Shown here in pieces: positions 46,793 to 56,159 of a stretch of DNA of 64,000 nucleotides (within the stretch, counting starts at the first letter, position 1; each line of letters starts with the position of its first letter). The position numbers and the translations under genes were made by a program. Source of the stretch: an uncultured Bizionia sp. (GTDB lineage Bacteria > Bacteroidota > Bacteroidia > Flavobacteriales > Flavobacteriaceae). Below the pieces are notes generated by a model. The model had not been told where the DNA came from and ran no database searches. It saw nothing but the letters and a program-made list of their open reading frames with translations. The stretch lies in NCBI GenBank assembly GCA_947496215.1, contig CANMCF010000013.1:62001-126000 (forward strand), in the 5' to 3' direction.

Positions 46793-48397
46793 CTAAAATG
46801 TTAACACTAAAAATTCAGATTTCAATGGCTCTAGATTTTCCACTAATTTTGGTATTAACTCTTCTCCATATTCCAAATACAATTCCGAAAAGTTCATATT
46901 GCGTTCCTGCAAGCTCTGGTTGGGAAACAATTCATTTTGCAACTCTGTCATTCTTTCGACATGATCTTTCAACTTGCGTTTTTGTGCAGTCAACAAACGC
47001 TTCTCCAAGTACTCCAATCCTTTTATCTGCTTTCGCTCTTGTGCAGCAACTGCTCCATCAAATGACTTATCCGTTTTTTCTGCAAGTTCGTGCAAGACTT
47101 CAAACTGATGTTTCAAATGATCGATCTGCTTTGAAAAATCAATGTCTATGTTGGAAATCTCCCTTACCTTTTTGTTTATGAAGGCATCTCTTTTTAAAAA
47201 CAAATCTTCATTTGCAATGTTCAGCTTCCTCAACTTATTCGATTGTTGCTCCGTCTCTATCAATACGGAATTGCGCAACAACAGCATTGGAAACACGACT
47301 TCATTCGCTTTGAAGTTTTGTTGTAACTGAAACCAATAGGCCAATTCTCCGCCTCCTCCAATATAACATAGGTTTGGTAAAATGACCTCTTGATACAAAG
47401 GACGTAGAATCACATTTGGAGAAAAACGTTCCGGGTGCCTTGAAACCTCTTCCAAAAGATCCTTTTCATTCCACTCTATTTCCGTGTTCAACACCTTAAA
47501 TAGGCTATCTTCAAAAACTATGCGTTCTCTAAGGTTTTCAATTATGTAGAATAAATTTATTTCTCTAGGGTTGACTTGTATGGGATATTCCTTATTTGTA
47601 ATATTTTCTATTTGTCCATTGACCTTAGTTACCTGCTCGAAGCTTATTTGCTCCGTCAATTCCCTTTTTAAATATGGAATAAATTCTTGTTTGAGGCTTT
47701 TAACATTGGCATCGATTATTACCAACCCATGATCCTTGAACAATGTGTTTGCCAGATAACGAGTGGCTTCAGCCAAATTACCATGTTTCACATAGGTGTT
47801 TTCGAATAGTTCTCGCAATGCATCCGCATTTCTTCCTATTCCCAATTCTTGTGAGAAGAGTTTGAAAACGACATCCAATCCCGAGGTGTCCAATTCCCCT
47901 ACTGCTCCACTAGCATTCCTATTCCATCGAACTTTCTTCCCTTTGAAATTGAAATAATTTATCTCATCGAAATCATGATCCTCTGTAGCCATCCAGTATA
48001 TGGGCACGAAGTTATACTCTGGATATTTGCCTTTCAGTTCTTTGGATAGGTTTATAGTGGAAACGATCTTATGCAAGAAGTACAGAGGCCCAGTGAACAA
48101 ATTCAATTGATGCCCCGTTGTAACAGTAAATGTGTTTCTCTCTCCCAAAGCCTCAATATTGAGCTTGGTTGTTTCCGACGCATCCACTCCCTTGTACTGT
48201 TCCCAAAGGGATGCCACCAAAGTTGATCTTGTTTCCGGTTTGAAGACCTGCTTCTTTTCCTTAATTTGATCCTTGAAGTTCTCCAATTTGGGGAATCTAT
48301 TGTAAAACGGCTTCAAACCATCGGTTTCAGCTAAATAATCACATATCAATTCGGAAAAGTATCCAGTATCCTCAAAGGATATACAGTCTGTTGGCAT
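46793..48397 (-). CDS. bshC: bacillithiol synthase (cysteine-adding enzyme) BshC
   Basis: BshC joins cysteine to glucosaminyl-malate in the last step of bacillithiol synthesis. The 534-residue protein has the family N-terminus FEDTGYFSELICDYL, a Rossmann-like core with FTVTTGHQLNLFTGPLYFLH (about 92-111) and PIYWMATEDHDFDEINYF (about 132-149), and a long C-terminal coiled coil (about 400-500). The length is typical. No bshA or bshB gene is in the window. It precedes guaA on the same strand by 43 bases, but guaA has its own promoter. Confidence 0.93.
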   Translation of the reverse strand: MPTDCISFEDTGYFSELICDYLAETDGLKPFYNRFPKLENFKDQIKEKKQVFKPETRSTLVASLWEQYKGVDASETTKLNIEALGERNTFTVTTGHQLNLFTGPLYFLHKIVSTINLSKELKGKYPEYNFVPIYWMATEDHDFDEINYFNFKGKKVRWNRNASGAVGELDTSGLDVVFKLFSQELGIGRNADALRELFENTYVKHGNLAEATRYLANTLFKDHGLVIIDANVKSLKQEFIPYLKRELTEQISFEQVTKVNGQIENITNKEYPIQVNPREINLFYIIENLRERIVFEDSLFKVLNTEIEWNEKDLLEEVSRHPERFSPNVILRPLYQEVILPNLCYIGGGGELAYWFQLQQNFKANEVVFPMLLLRNSVLIETEQQSNKLRKLNIANEDLFLKRDAFINKKVREISNIDIDFSKQIDHLKHQFEVLHELAEKTDKSFDGAVAAQERKQIKGLEYLEKRLLTAQKRKLKDHVERMTELQNELFPNQSLQERNMNFSELYLEYGEELIPKLVENLEPLKSEFLVLTF

Positions 48398-48416
48398 AGA
48401 ATCAGGTCTTTATTTT

Positions 48417-48424
48417 GTAAAGAT
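48417..48424 (-). promoter_or_regulatory. near-consensus -7 box of bshC
   Basis: TATCTTTA on the minus strand differs from TAnnTTTG at the last base and lies 19 bases before ATG 48397. Confidence 0.4.
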
Positions 48425-48522
48425 ACGGTCTTTTTGAAACCTTCATTTTCAAGATCGCTCTTTTTAATATTCCTTTAACAAAGTCGTAAATACTTTTTTT
48501 TTGTTACATTGTATTAAAAAAA

Positions 48523-49323
48523 ATGAAAACTATGAAACCAATTAAATCAGTAATGGTCTGTCTATTAACACTTACTCTTTTCTTCAATTGTAGTAAAGAT
48601 GACGAACCAAGCACATCAACAACACAAAGAACTTTTGCCCAATTAAAGGAGGACTTCAGCAACATCAATTTCACTACAGGGAACAACGATGTGTCCATTC
48701 TAGGCTTTGACAATTCGCAATGGAACTTCAGAGTAGTCATGCCGGATATTGACTTTACGAACAACAACAGGCCTTTAATCATGACATTGCACGGTTATTC
48801 CGCTGGGGCAGCAAATGCCCATCAGTTTACGGACTGCTATGCCGAACCTGGCTTTCAGTCTTTGGATGCCATTATAATCAGTCCAAATGGAGGCAGCTCT
48901 CAATGGTTTTCTGGAGAAAACCAGGAAATGGTATTGAACCTTACTGTTCTAGCCAAATTGTATTTACCGGTAGACCCCAACAAAGTTGTCGTGAACGGAT
49001 ATAGCGATGGTGGCAATGGCGCTTGGTTTTATAGTGAAAACAACCCAGAGCTTTATTCTGCTGGAATCCCGATGGCAAGTGCCTATGGTTCCTACTTCCC
49101 GAATGGGCAAGCAAAAATCATTCAAACCCCGACATATGTGATACATGGTGAGAATGACGAACTGTTTCCTTTGCAAGACACACAGGATTGGGTTGAGGCA
49201 ACATCTACGGCCGGGAGCAATTCCACCTTGGTAGTGGCAACGGGCTTGACGCACACACAGCCTTGTGATTATACATCCTACCTGGAAGATGCTGCCACTT
49301 GGTTGGTAAATGACATTTGGTAA
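48523..49323 (+). CDS. exported alpha/beta-hydrolase esterase (PHB depolymerase/LpqC-like)
   Basis: This 266-residue protein has a lipoprotein signal (SVMVCLLTLTLFFNCSKDD, acylated Cys about 25). The alpha/beta-hydrolase domain has the nucleophile elbow GYSDGGNGAW (Ser about 161), an oxyanion segment MTLHGYSAGAANAHQF (about 87-102), IHGENDELFPLQDTQ for the acid region and a His in GLTHTQPCDY (about 246-255). It resembles feruloyl esterase or PHB depolymerase-like secreted esterases. It stands alone; the substrate is unknown. Confidence 0.8.
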   Translation: MKTMKPIKSVMVCLLTLTLFFNCSKDDEPSTSTTQRTFAQLKEDFSNINFTTGNNDVSILGFDNSQWNFRVVMPDIDFTNNNRPLIMTLHGYSAGAANAHQFTDCYAEPGFQSLDAIIISPNGGSSQWFSGENQEMVLNLTVLAKLYLPVDPNKVVVNGYSDGGNGAWFYSENNPELYSAGIPMASAYGSYFPNGQAKIIQTPTYVIHGENDELFPLQDTQDWVEATSTAGSNSTLVVATGLTHTQPCDYTSYLEDAATWLVNDIW

Positions 49324-49441
49324 ATCTAGGCCAGATAAAATCTTTATGGTAGTTTCTTTTGTTTTTCATACTTGTATCTATTTCCGAAACAATTAACATA
49401 AATAGTTATAAAAAACATTGAGTTTTTACGTACTTTGAAAT

Positions 49442-50749
49442 ATGAAAACTACCATAAAGATTCCTTTTTCATCAAACATTGCCAACAGCAAAAACAAGCT
49501 TTTGTCATTTTACACCATTTGCACCCTACTCATTGGGCATATGGTTTTTTCACAAGACATAGTACAATTCAAAGGAGTAGTAACTGACAGTGAAACCAAT
49601 GATCCTCTTGCATTGGCAGACTTGATCATTAAAGATACAAACATAAGTACCGTAACCAATGCAGAAGGAGAGTTTCTTCTCAAGGTCCCAAATGGCATGT
49701 TGGACAAATCGGTTACCATTTCCTATCTTGGCTACAAGAGACAAGAAATACCGTTATCCGATCTAAAGAAAAGAAACACCAAGATAAGACTTGAAGAAGC
49801 TGCTACCGTATTGGCGCAAATTGACTTGAACATTCCAAAAGATGCAGAAAGTTTGGTACGTAAAGCTTTGAAACTTAAAGGTGAAAACTATTATGACAAA
49901 TCGGCAATCATGACTGGTTTTTATAGGGAAACCATAAAGAAGAGAAACAAGAATGCCTCCTTGTCCGAAGCGGTTTTGGAAATATACAAGCAACCCTACT
50001 CATCAAACAAGAAAGACGCCATACGACTTCTCAAGTCCCGAAAGAACACCAACTACTCTAGATTGGATACCATTGCATTGAAATTACAAGGTGGCCCTTT
50101 CAGTGCCTTGCATACAGATATAATGAAGTACCCTGAGTTTATTTTCTCAGAAGATTATCTTCCTGCATACGATTTTACCTTTGACAGATCCACACAAATA
50201 AACAACAAACTCGTTTACGTTGTTAACTTCAAACAAAAGAAAGACATTGTAGATGCTCTATATTATGGAAAATTGTACATCGATGCCAATTCTCATGCCA
50301 TGACAAGTGCAGTGTACAATCTAAATGTCACGAATAGAGCCCAAGCCGTCAAGCTTTTTGTTAGAAAAAAACCAAAAAAAGCAACAGTTTACCCAACCAA
50401 TGCGAGTTACAGGGTGAATTACAGGGTAAAGAATGGCAAGTGGTATTATGGCTATAGCAACATATCACTGACCTTCAAGGTAAATTGGAAGAATCGTTGG
50501 TTCAGCAACCGCTACACCTTGCAAAGTGAGATGGCCATCACGGATTGGAAACAAAATGCAAAAGGCAAGATTCCCAGGCCTAAAGACCGTTTGAAATCCA
50601 ATGCCATCTTGATAGATGAAGCTTCAGGTTTTTCCGACCCCGACTTTTGGGGTGAATACAATATCATTGAACCTGAAAAATCCATAGAATCCGCCATCAA
50701 GAAAATCAGCAAAAAATTAAAAAAGAATCAATCAAAAAAAGATGACTAA
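49442..50749 (+). CDS. CarboxypepD_reg-like domain outer-envelope protein
   Basis: This 435-residue protein starts with a long signal (hydrophobic LLSFYTICTLLIGHMVFSQ, about 20-38). A carboxypeptidase-regulatory-like beta-sandwich follows (FKGVVTDSETNDPLALADLI, about 43-62, to about 115), the domain that also precedes TonB receptors. The remainder (about 120-435) has no named domain I recognise but resembles the periplasmic part of DUF5686-like proteins, without the C-terminal barrel. It overlaps the next small gene by 8 bases. Upstream TACTTTG (49431-49437) is a one-base-short -7 box 4 bases from the ATG. Confidence 0.75.
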   Translation: MKTTIKIPFSSNIANSKNKLLSFYTICTLLIGHMVFSQDIVQFKGVVTDSETNDPLALADLIIKDTNISTVTNAEGEFLLKVPNGMLDKSVTISYLGYKRQEIPLSDLKKRNTKIRLEEAATVLAQIDLNIPKDAESLVRKALKLKGENYYDKSAIMTGFYRETIKKRNKNASLSEAVLEIYKQPYSSNKKDAIRLLKSRKNTNYSRLDTIALKLQGGPFSALHTDIMKYPEFIFSEDYLPAYDFTFDRSTQINNKLVYVVNFKQKKDIVDALYYGKLYIDANSHAMTSAVYNLNVTNRAQAVKLFVRKKPKKATVYPTNASYRVNYRVKNGKWYYGYSNISLTFKVNWKNRWFSNRYTLQSEMAITDWKQNAKGKIPRPKDRLKSNAILIDEASGFSDPDFWGEYNIIEPEKSIESAIKKISKKLKKNQSKKDD

Positions 50750-51053
50750 GACCATATTTAGCATACTTACGATTGTTTTTTCTTTTGCATTGGGGCATTC
50801 CCAAAACAAAAGCTCATTGTTTGACAGTGATATCATAGCAAATCCTTCTTTCAATTATAAACCTTTTGCTTCCAAGGAAAAAAAATCTAATCCTTTTTCA
50901 TTGACAACGCCCCCCTCAACACTCGAGGAAACATCTCCTACGGAACAGACTTATTCCATATTGATAGTAGAACCCAAAGGTTATTTCTTCATACCCAATT
51001 ACCATACGGAAAACAAGACAAAAAGAAGTTTAATCGTAATAGCTCCCAAATAG
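50742..51053 (+). CDS. small exported protein of unknown function
   Basis: This 103-residue protein has a signal peptide (MTKTIFSILTIVFSFALGHSQ). The short mature chain is Ser/Thr/Pro-rich in the middle and ends with YSILIVEPKGYFFIPNYH and a basic C-terminus. I do not recognise a family. It overlaps the CarboxypepD_reg-like gene by 8 bases and is followed by a terminator (51103-51141), so the two form a closed operon and probably act together. Confidence 0.65.
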   Translation: MTKTIFSILTIVFSFALGHSQNKSSLFDSDIIANPSFNYKPFASKEKKSNPFSLTTPPSTLEETSPTEQTYSILIVEPKGYFFIPNYHTENKTKRSLIVIAPK

Positions 51054-51102
51054 CTATTCCTACTTTATATACAGAAGTAATTTCTTTCTCTTTATCATAA
51101 AC

Positions 51103-51141
51103 AAAAAACATTTTAAAAGCTTGTCTTTCAAAATGTTTTTT
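51103..51141. terminator. bidirectional terminator
   Basis: Arms AAAAAACATTTT and AAAATGTTTTTT with a 15-base loop lie between the convergent small exported gene and the AraC gene, with A and T runs on both sides. Confidence 0.7.
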
Positions 51142-51157
51142 ATTCTTAATTCACTCC

Positions 51158-52072
51158 TTAACTGATTGGGATGCATAGATCCACAATGAACTTATTTTCC
51201 GGGTGTTCTCGAAAATCATTATGATATATCTCGAATGGATTGCCTTCTGCTTTCTCATAGCCATTGTCATTCATCCAAACAAACAAGGAACTCCAAGATT
51301 TTTCAAAGTCGTTGGGTGAAATTTCAAAACGTCCTACGATATGCCTGCCTTTCTCAATTGTCATTTTGTTTATTTCCCCTTTCACTTCAAAAGATGATTC
51401 TGTCAACAAGCATACACTCATTCTTACTTTTTCCGGTGCCGTCGTTTTAAAGCTATCGTGAAACACTCTTCCCATTTTGGCATTGGGGCTTTTCATCAAT
51501 CCTTTTGGTCTTGCCCAACTCATCAACCTCTCAAAAGTATTTTCCATACCATTCACTCCAATATGTGTAATGCTGGCAAAAGTTAATTCTTTTATTTCTT
51601 CAATTTTTACATTTGCATTCATTTTTATCCAATTTAAATGATTATTGATATTGCAAATGTATTTTTCAAAGATGAGATCATCTTGACCAATCTTGCTTTC
51701 TTCTTTACTGATCTTGCTAAATTTGCCAGGACTCAACCTTCTGAATTCCGTTGGGCTTACACTGTAAAATTTCTTAAAACCCCTCGTAAAAGCGGAATTA
51801 CTGTTAAAACCACATTTTAAAGACAATTCGCTAATACTAATTCCCTTTCTTGTTATTAGCAACATTGCCGCTTTTTCCACCCTCCTTCTGGTTATATAGT
51901 CATTGAGAGACTCTCCTATGATGGCTTTGAAGATACGATGGAAATGAAATGGAGAGTAATGGGCAGCTTTGGCAATGGCCTCCAATGACAGTTTCACATC
52001 AAGATTCTCGTCTATGAACTTCAAAGCCAAATTGACCCTGTTCATATAATTTTTGTTTACACCTTCTTCCAT
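51158..52072 (-). CDS. AraC family regulator with GyrI-like effector domain
   Basis: This 304-residue regulator has the AraC/XylS double helix-turn-helix at the N-terminus (about 10-110: LEAIAKAAHYSPFHFHRIFK and ISELSLKCGFNSNSAFTRGF). A GyrI/Rob-type small-molecule-binding domain occupies the C-terminus (about 150-304). This is the layout of Rob/SoxS-like and multidrug-responsive regulators. It is monocistronic, with a -7 box TACCTTTG upstream. No obvious target gene lies beside it. Confidence 0.9.
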   Translation of the reverse strand: MEEGVNKNYMNRVNLALKFIDENLDVKLSLEAIAKAAHYSPFHFHRIFKAIIGESLNDYITRRRVEKAAMLLITRKGISISELSLKCGFNSNSAFTRGFKKFYSVSPTEFRRLSPGKFSKISKEESKIGQDDLIFEKYICNINNHLNWIKMNANVKIEEIKELTFASITHIGVNGMENTFERLMSWARPKGLMKSPNAKMGRVFHDSFKTTAPEKVRMSVCLLTESSFEVKGEINKMTIEKGRHIVGRFEISPNDFEKSWSSLFVWMNDNGYEKAEGNPFEIYHNDFREHPENKFIVDLCIPIS

Positions 52073-52103
52073 ATTTTATCATTTCCCTTATGATATTATT
52101 CAA

Positions 52104-52130
52104 CAAAGGTATAAAAACAACTAGAATCAA
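52104..52130 (-). promoter_or_regulatory. promoter of the AraC-type gene
   Basis: TACCTTTG (52111-52104) matches TAnnTTTG. A TTG at 52130-52128 lies 16 bases upstream, a little short for a -33 box. The ATG follows at 52072. Confidence 0.5.
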
Positions 52131-52370
52131 GCTCAGGTAAGGAGTTGTACAAATAGCTCATTGACCAAAATAGAACTCACCCTTCCGAGTCTGGTGAAGT
52201 AGGGATGCTTACTGTTACAGATAGACCTGCTTTGTATACAAGGTCAATATCCATAACATTAACCCTGTGTACAAATATGCTTAAGGACTTTAGTGACTTC
52301 CCAAGGAAATAGCATAAAAAAAAATAGTCGTTAGATAATTCCATTCTACCAACAAAAGAGGGATTATCAC

Positions 52371-52410
52371 TTAAAAGTGCTTATTTAACAAATCAAATCA
52401 GCACTTTTAA
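52371..52410 (-). terminator. hairpin at the end of rimO
   Basis: Arms TTAAAAGTGCT / AGCACTTTTAA with an 18-base loop overlap the rimO stop. The T tail is short. The remainder of the gap 52112-52370 shows no gene or clear signal beyond the AraC promoter. Confidence 0.5.
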
Positions 52411-53714
52411 TTTATTACGACTTCTGCGTATAAATCAAAATCTGCTGCTTCCGTTATTTTCACAGTTGCATACTCTCCTGTTTTCAAATATGTTGTAGTT
52501 GCATCTATCAACACTTCATTATCCACATCCGGTGAATCAAACTCCGTACGCCCAACAAAGTACTCTCCTTCTTTTCTATCTATGACGACTTTAAATTCCT
52601 TTCCAATTTTTTCTTGGTTGAGTTCCCACGAAATCTGAGATTGAATTTCCATTATTTCATTGGCCCGTTCTTGTTTTACTTCATCTGGGACATCGTCTTC
52701 CAAATTAAATGCATGGGTATTTTCCTCATGAGAATATGTGAAGCATCCCAAACGCTCAAAGCGCATCTCTCTTACCCATTCTTTGAGGATTTGGTAATCT
52801 TCTTCCGTCTCTCCAGGATAACCAACGATAAGTGTCGTACGAATGGTCATGTTGGGCACGGACTTTCTAAACTCTTGCAACAATTTCGTCGTTTTCTCTT
52901 TTGTGGTTCCACGACGCATGCTTTTTAATATGGAATCGCTAATGTGTTGTAGTGGTATGTCCAAATAATTGCAAATCTTTGGTTCACGATTCATTATATC
53001 CAATACGTCCATCGGAAAACCGGTAGGAAATGCATAATGTAAACGAATCCATTCTATCCCTTCCACTTTCACTAAATCCCCCAATAGCTCGGCAAGGTTT
53101 CTCTTCTTGTATAGATCCAATCCGTAGTATGTTAAATCTTGTGCAATGAGAATCAATTCTTTCACCCCGTTTGCTGCTAGTTTTTCAGCTTCGATCACCA
53201 ATTCTTCGATTGGGGTACTTTTATGTTTTCCTCTCATCAAAGGAATCGCACAAAAACTACATGGCCTGTCACAACCTTCGGCAATTTTTAAATAGGCATA
53301 GTTTTTTGGAGTTGTCGTAAGACGTTCCCCTATTAGCTCATGCTTGTAATCTGCACCCAAGGCTTTTAACAAACCTGGCAACTCTGTAGTTCCAAAATAT
53401 TGATCGACATTGGGTATTTCCTTTTCCAAATCCGGTTTGTAGCGTTCACTTAGACACCCTGTGACAAAGACTTTGTCCACTTCCCCTTCTTCTTTCTTCT
53501 GCATATACTCAAGGATGGTGTTTACACTCTCTTCCTTTGCATTGTTGATGAAGCCACATGTATTTATCACGACAACGTTCCCTTCTTCTTCATGCACAAC
53601 GTCCTTCCCACTGGCCTTCAGTTGTCCCATCAACACTTCACTATCGTAAACATTTTTACTACAGCCAAGCGTTATTACATTGATTTTGTTCTTTTTAAGT
53701 GACTTTGTACGCAT
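52407..53714 (-). CDS. rimO: ribosomal protein S12 methylthiotransferase RimO
   Basis: RimO methylthiolates the conserved Asp of ribosomal protein S12. The 435-residue radical-SAM enzyme has an N-terminal UPF0004 domain (INVITLGCSKNVYDSEVLMG, about 11-30), the radical-SAM cluster CDRPCSFCAIPLMRGKHKS (about 147-165) and a C-terminal TRAM domain. LGCSKN and the S12-specific MRGKHKS distinguish it from MiaB. A -7 box (TATCTTTG) precedes it. In many Bacteroidota rimO is close to ftsY; here they are separated by about 8 kb. Confidence 0.95.
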   Translation of the reverse strand: MRTKSLKKNKINVITLGCSKNVYDSEVLMGQLKASGKDVVHEEEGNVVVINTCGFINNAKEESVNTILEYMQKKEEGEVDKVFVTGCLSERYKPDLEKEIPNVDQYFGTTELPGLLKALGADYKHELIGERLTTTPKNYAYLKIAEGCDRPCSFCAIPLMRGKHKSTPIEELVIEAEKLAANGVKELILIAQDLTYYGLDLYKKRNLAELLGDLVKVEGIEWIRLHYAFPTGFPMDVLDIMNREPKICNYLDIPLQHISDSILKSMRRGTTKEKTTKLLQEFRKSVPNMTIRTTLIVGYPGETEEDYQILKEWVREMRFERLGCFTYSHEENTHAFNLEDDVPDEVKQERANEIMEIQSQISWELNQEKIGKEFKVVIDRKEGEYFVGRTEFDSPDVDNEVLIDATTTYLKTGEYATVKITEAADFDLYAEVVIN

Positions 53715-53731
53715 ATCTAAATTTTGGACTG

Positions 53732-53739
53732 CAAAGATA
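53732..53739 (-). promoter_or_regulatory. -7 promoter box of rimO
   Basis: TATCTTTG on the minus strand matches TAnnTTTG, 17 bases before ATG 53714. Confidence 0.6.
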
Positions 53740-53755
53740 CAATGTAAAACACAAT

Positions 53756-55384
53756 CTATTGATAATTTGCTGGAGGAATTCGCTTTTTGGAAGCTTGTTC
53801 GTATTGTATAGCCATTTCCAATAGCATTCTCTCGGAGAATGACTTCGTTATTATGGTCATCCCTTTTGGTTCTCCATCTTTTGCATAGCCCATAGGTACA
53901 GTAATGGCAGGATACTCTGCAACAGCGGCATAGGCAGCATGATAGTTGTTTATGGACAATATACCATCCAATTCATATTTATCCATAGACATATTGAAAA
54001 ACTGTCTCCCATTCTCTTTAAGGGTCTTTTTTATGGATTCCAACTTTTCTTCTGTACTTTCATCTGCGACGATTCCTTCAAATAGTGCTTGCCCATAGGG
54101 CATTGCATTCAAAGAATCCTTCTTGTTGAATACCATTACATCTTTAACATTCTTTACCTGTATTGTATCATTTGCATGATTCTCCAAATAAGCTGGTAAA
54201 TCTTTTTTCATATCCAGATTTAACAATCTAATGAAGTCCGGAAGATCGACATCCAAATCTTCGATTTCGACTATAACTGCTCCTTCTTCTTTTAAATCTT
54301 TGAGAGCATTGAGGTATAAGGTATCTTCTTTTAGACTCTTGAACGCACCCAAGCGTTTACCTTTTAACCCCTTTTCATAACTATTCTTGAAGTAGTATCC
54401 ATTTATTAGTTTAGTGTCGACGGACTTTTTATCATTCACGTCATATCCGAACAAAGCATCCATTAAGATAATGTTGTCCCTTACATTTTTAGTCATTGGA
54501 CCAGCCGTATCCAAAGTTTCTGAAATTGGAATGATACCACTTCTACTCAATAGCCCTATTGTGGGTTTCAGCCCCACTACCGAGTTCTGACTTGCTGGTG
54601 ACAATATGGAACCTGCTGTTTCGCTCCCCACTGCTGCCACACAAAAATTCGCAGCCACGGCGGCCCCACTTCCCGAGCTTGAGCCTCCTGTATCGATGAT
54701 GCGTCTTCCATAAGGATTTAACGTTTGTCCACCTATAGCACTATAACCACTTGGACATTCCCCACAAAAGAAATAGGCCCATTCGCTTAAATTGGCTTTT
54801 CCCAATATCAAGGCTCCATTTACTTTCAATCTTTCAACGATGAAAGCGTCTTTTGTCATATTTTCTCTTAGAGCTACCGCTCCTGCAGTCGTAGCCATGC
54901 CTTCTGCATTTATATTGTCCTTTAAAAGTATCGGCATTCCATAAATAGGATGTCGAAGACCTTTGTCTTTCAATCTGATGTCACAAGCTCTTGCATTTGC
55001 TACAACTCTAGAATTTATCGATATCACAGAATTTAATGACATTTCATTCTCCCTGTCGAATTTTCTGATTCTAAAAAGATAGAATTTCACCAATGTTTCG
55101 TATGTCAATTTTCCTTCAGCTACATATTTTTGCAACGTTGGTATGTCTTGCTCTAATATTACTGGTTTCAATGCATTGTATTTTGCCTCTGTAAAATCTG
55201 AAAGTTCATTTTCTAGATTTCCCCAAATCTCCTTGTTGGTTATGAATTTTGAATCCAACACTTTGAAATCTATAATGTCCTTAGTTGAAATAATACTTAG
55301 ATCCGAAGATTCTTCTTCTGGTTTCACATCTTCTTTACAAGATATCACAAGCATTAAAATCAATACTAAAAATGTATTTCTCAT
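53756..55384 (-). CDS. lipoprotein amidase (amidase signature family)
   Basis: This 542-residue protein has a lipoprotein signal (MRNTFLVLILMLVISCKED). The amidase-signature catalytic triad is visible: Lys in PILLKDNINAEG (about 152), cis-Ser in DTGGSSSGSGAAVAANF (about 230-246) and the nucleophile Ser in GSETAGSILSPAS (about 254-266). This is the GatA-like fold, but as an envelope lipoprotein it acts on extracellular amides or peptides, not on charged tRNA. It ends 17 bases after the rimO -7 box region. The sequence carries an intact frame. Confidence 0.9.
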   Translation of the reverse strand: MRNTFLVLILMLVISCKEDVKPEEESSDLSIISTKDIIDFKVLDSKFITNKEIWGNLENELSDFTEAKYNALKPVILEQDIPTLQKYVAEGKLTYETLVKFYLFRIRKFDRENEMSLNSVISINSRVVANARACDIRLKDKGLRHPIYGMPILLKDNINAEGMATTAGAVALRENMTKDAFIVERLKVNGALILGKANLSEWAYFFCGECPSGYSAIGGQTLNPYGRRIIDTGGSSSGSGAAVAANFCVAAVGSETAGSILSPASQNSVVGLKPTIGLLSRSGIIPISETLDTAGPMTKNVRDNIILMDALFGYDVNDKKSVDTKLINGYYFKNSYEKGLKGKRLGAFKSLKEDTLYLNALKDLKEEGAVIVEIEDLDVDLPDFIRLLNLDMKKDLPAYLENHANDTIQVKNVKDVMVFNKKDSLNAMPYGQALFEGIVADESTEEKLESIKKTLKENGRQFFNMSMDKYELDGILSINNYHAAYAAVAEYPAITVPMGYAKDGEPKGMTIITKSFSERMLLEMAIQYEQASKKRIPPANYQ

Positions 55385-55440
55385 CGGTTTATATTTTTAT
55401 GAACAAAATAAATGGCATCAAACAATCATATCTGGTTTAA

Positions 55441-55999
55441 TCATCTTTTACTCCATATTGCTTTTCCATTTTCTACAGACATTGGAGGAATCCCTTTTCT
55501 TCCATTAATGTGCCAGAATATATATTCCTTTTTATATTCAGAAATTCTACCTTGATTATATTCTTTCAAAATTAAAGCTTTAACTTCAGGAAAGAATTGA
55601 CTAGGTGAATGTACAAAAATGAAGTAAGCTTTCGATTTGTAAATCTCCAGTCTTTTATTATTTGGAAAACCATATTTTTCTGTAATTACCATAAGCCTCT
55701 TAGTATTCGAACCATCACAACGTTATAGCACCGTCCAATTGTGCCATCTACACTCTTTTTATCCCTCTCGAAATCAGCCCCCAAGACATTATCCACCATA
55801 TTCATCATCATGAATGAGTTTTTTTCCAAATGGTAAGAAAAATCAATTTCATGAAAATACGTTCTCATTCCTTGATCAATCTCCTACATAGAATCGACAA
55901 CCCTGATAAGATCTTTTTTCACATTGTCTGATAGATTATATTTGTGTCCGAGCAACTCGAGATTGCACAAAGAATCAATGTTAAGAATAGATATTTCAT
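55441..55999 (-). pseudogene. decayed lipoprotein gene with two frameshifts and a stop
   Basis: Reading the minus strand from ATG 55999 gives a lipoprotein signal (MKYLFLTLILCAISSCS) that soon runs into a stop. A second frame then continues GHKYNLSDNVKKDLIRVVDS, meets TAG at 55886-55884, and goes on EIDQGMRTYFHEIDF to KKSVDGTIGRC. A third frame resumes near 55720 with RCDGSNTKRLMVITEKYGFP and runs to the stop at 55441. Joined, these give one plausible protein of about 180 residues. Three lesions in 560 bases make a sequencing error unlikely. The family is unknown to me. Confidence 0.75.
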
Positions 56000-56101
56000 A
56001 AAAATATTACATTAAACTTTATAACTGGGTAATATGGCTTTATCAATGATGAGTCAATTATCCAGAACATATGTGACATTGAATTCCTTTCTTTAGAAAA
56101 C

Positions 56102-56135
56102 AAAAAGGCAGGTTGATTATACAGCCTGCCTTTTT
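56102..56135. terminator. terminator of the BNR-repeat gene
   Basis: Arms AAAAAGGCAGG / CCTGCCTTTTT with a 12-base loop lie 25 bases past the stop of the large T9SS gene. A and T runs make it usable in both directions. Confidence 0.8.
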
Positions 56136-56159
56136 CTCATATCATATACTTTATGACAA

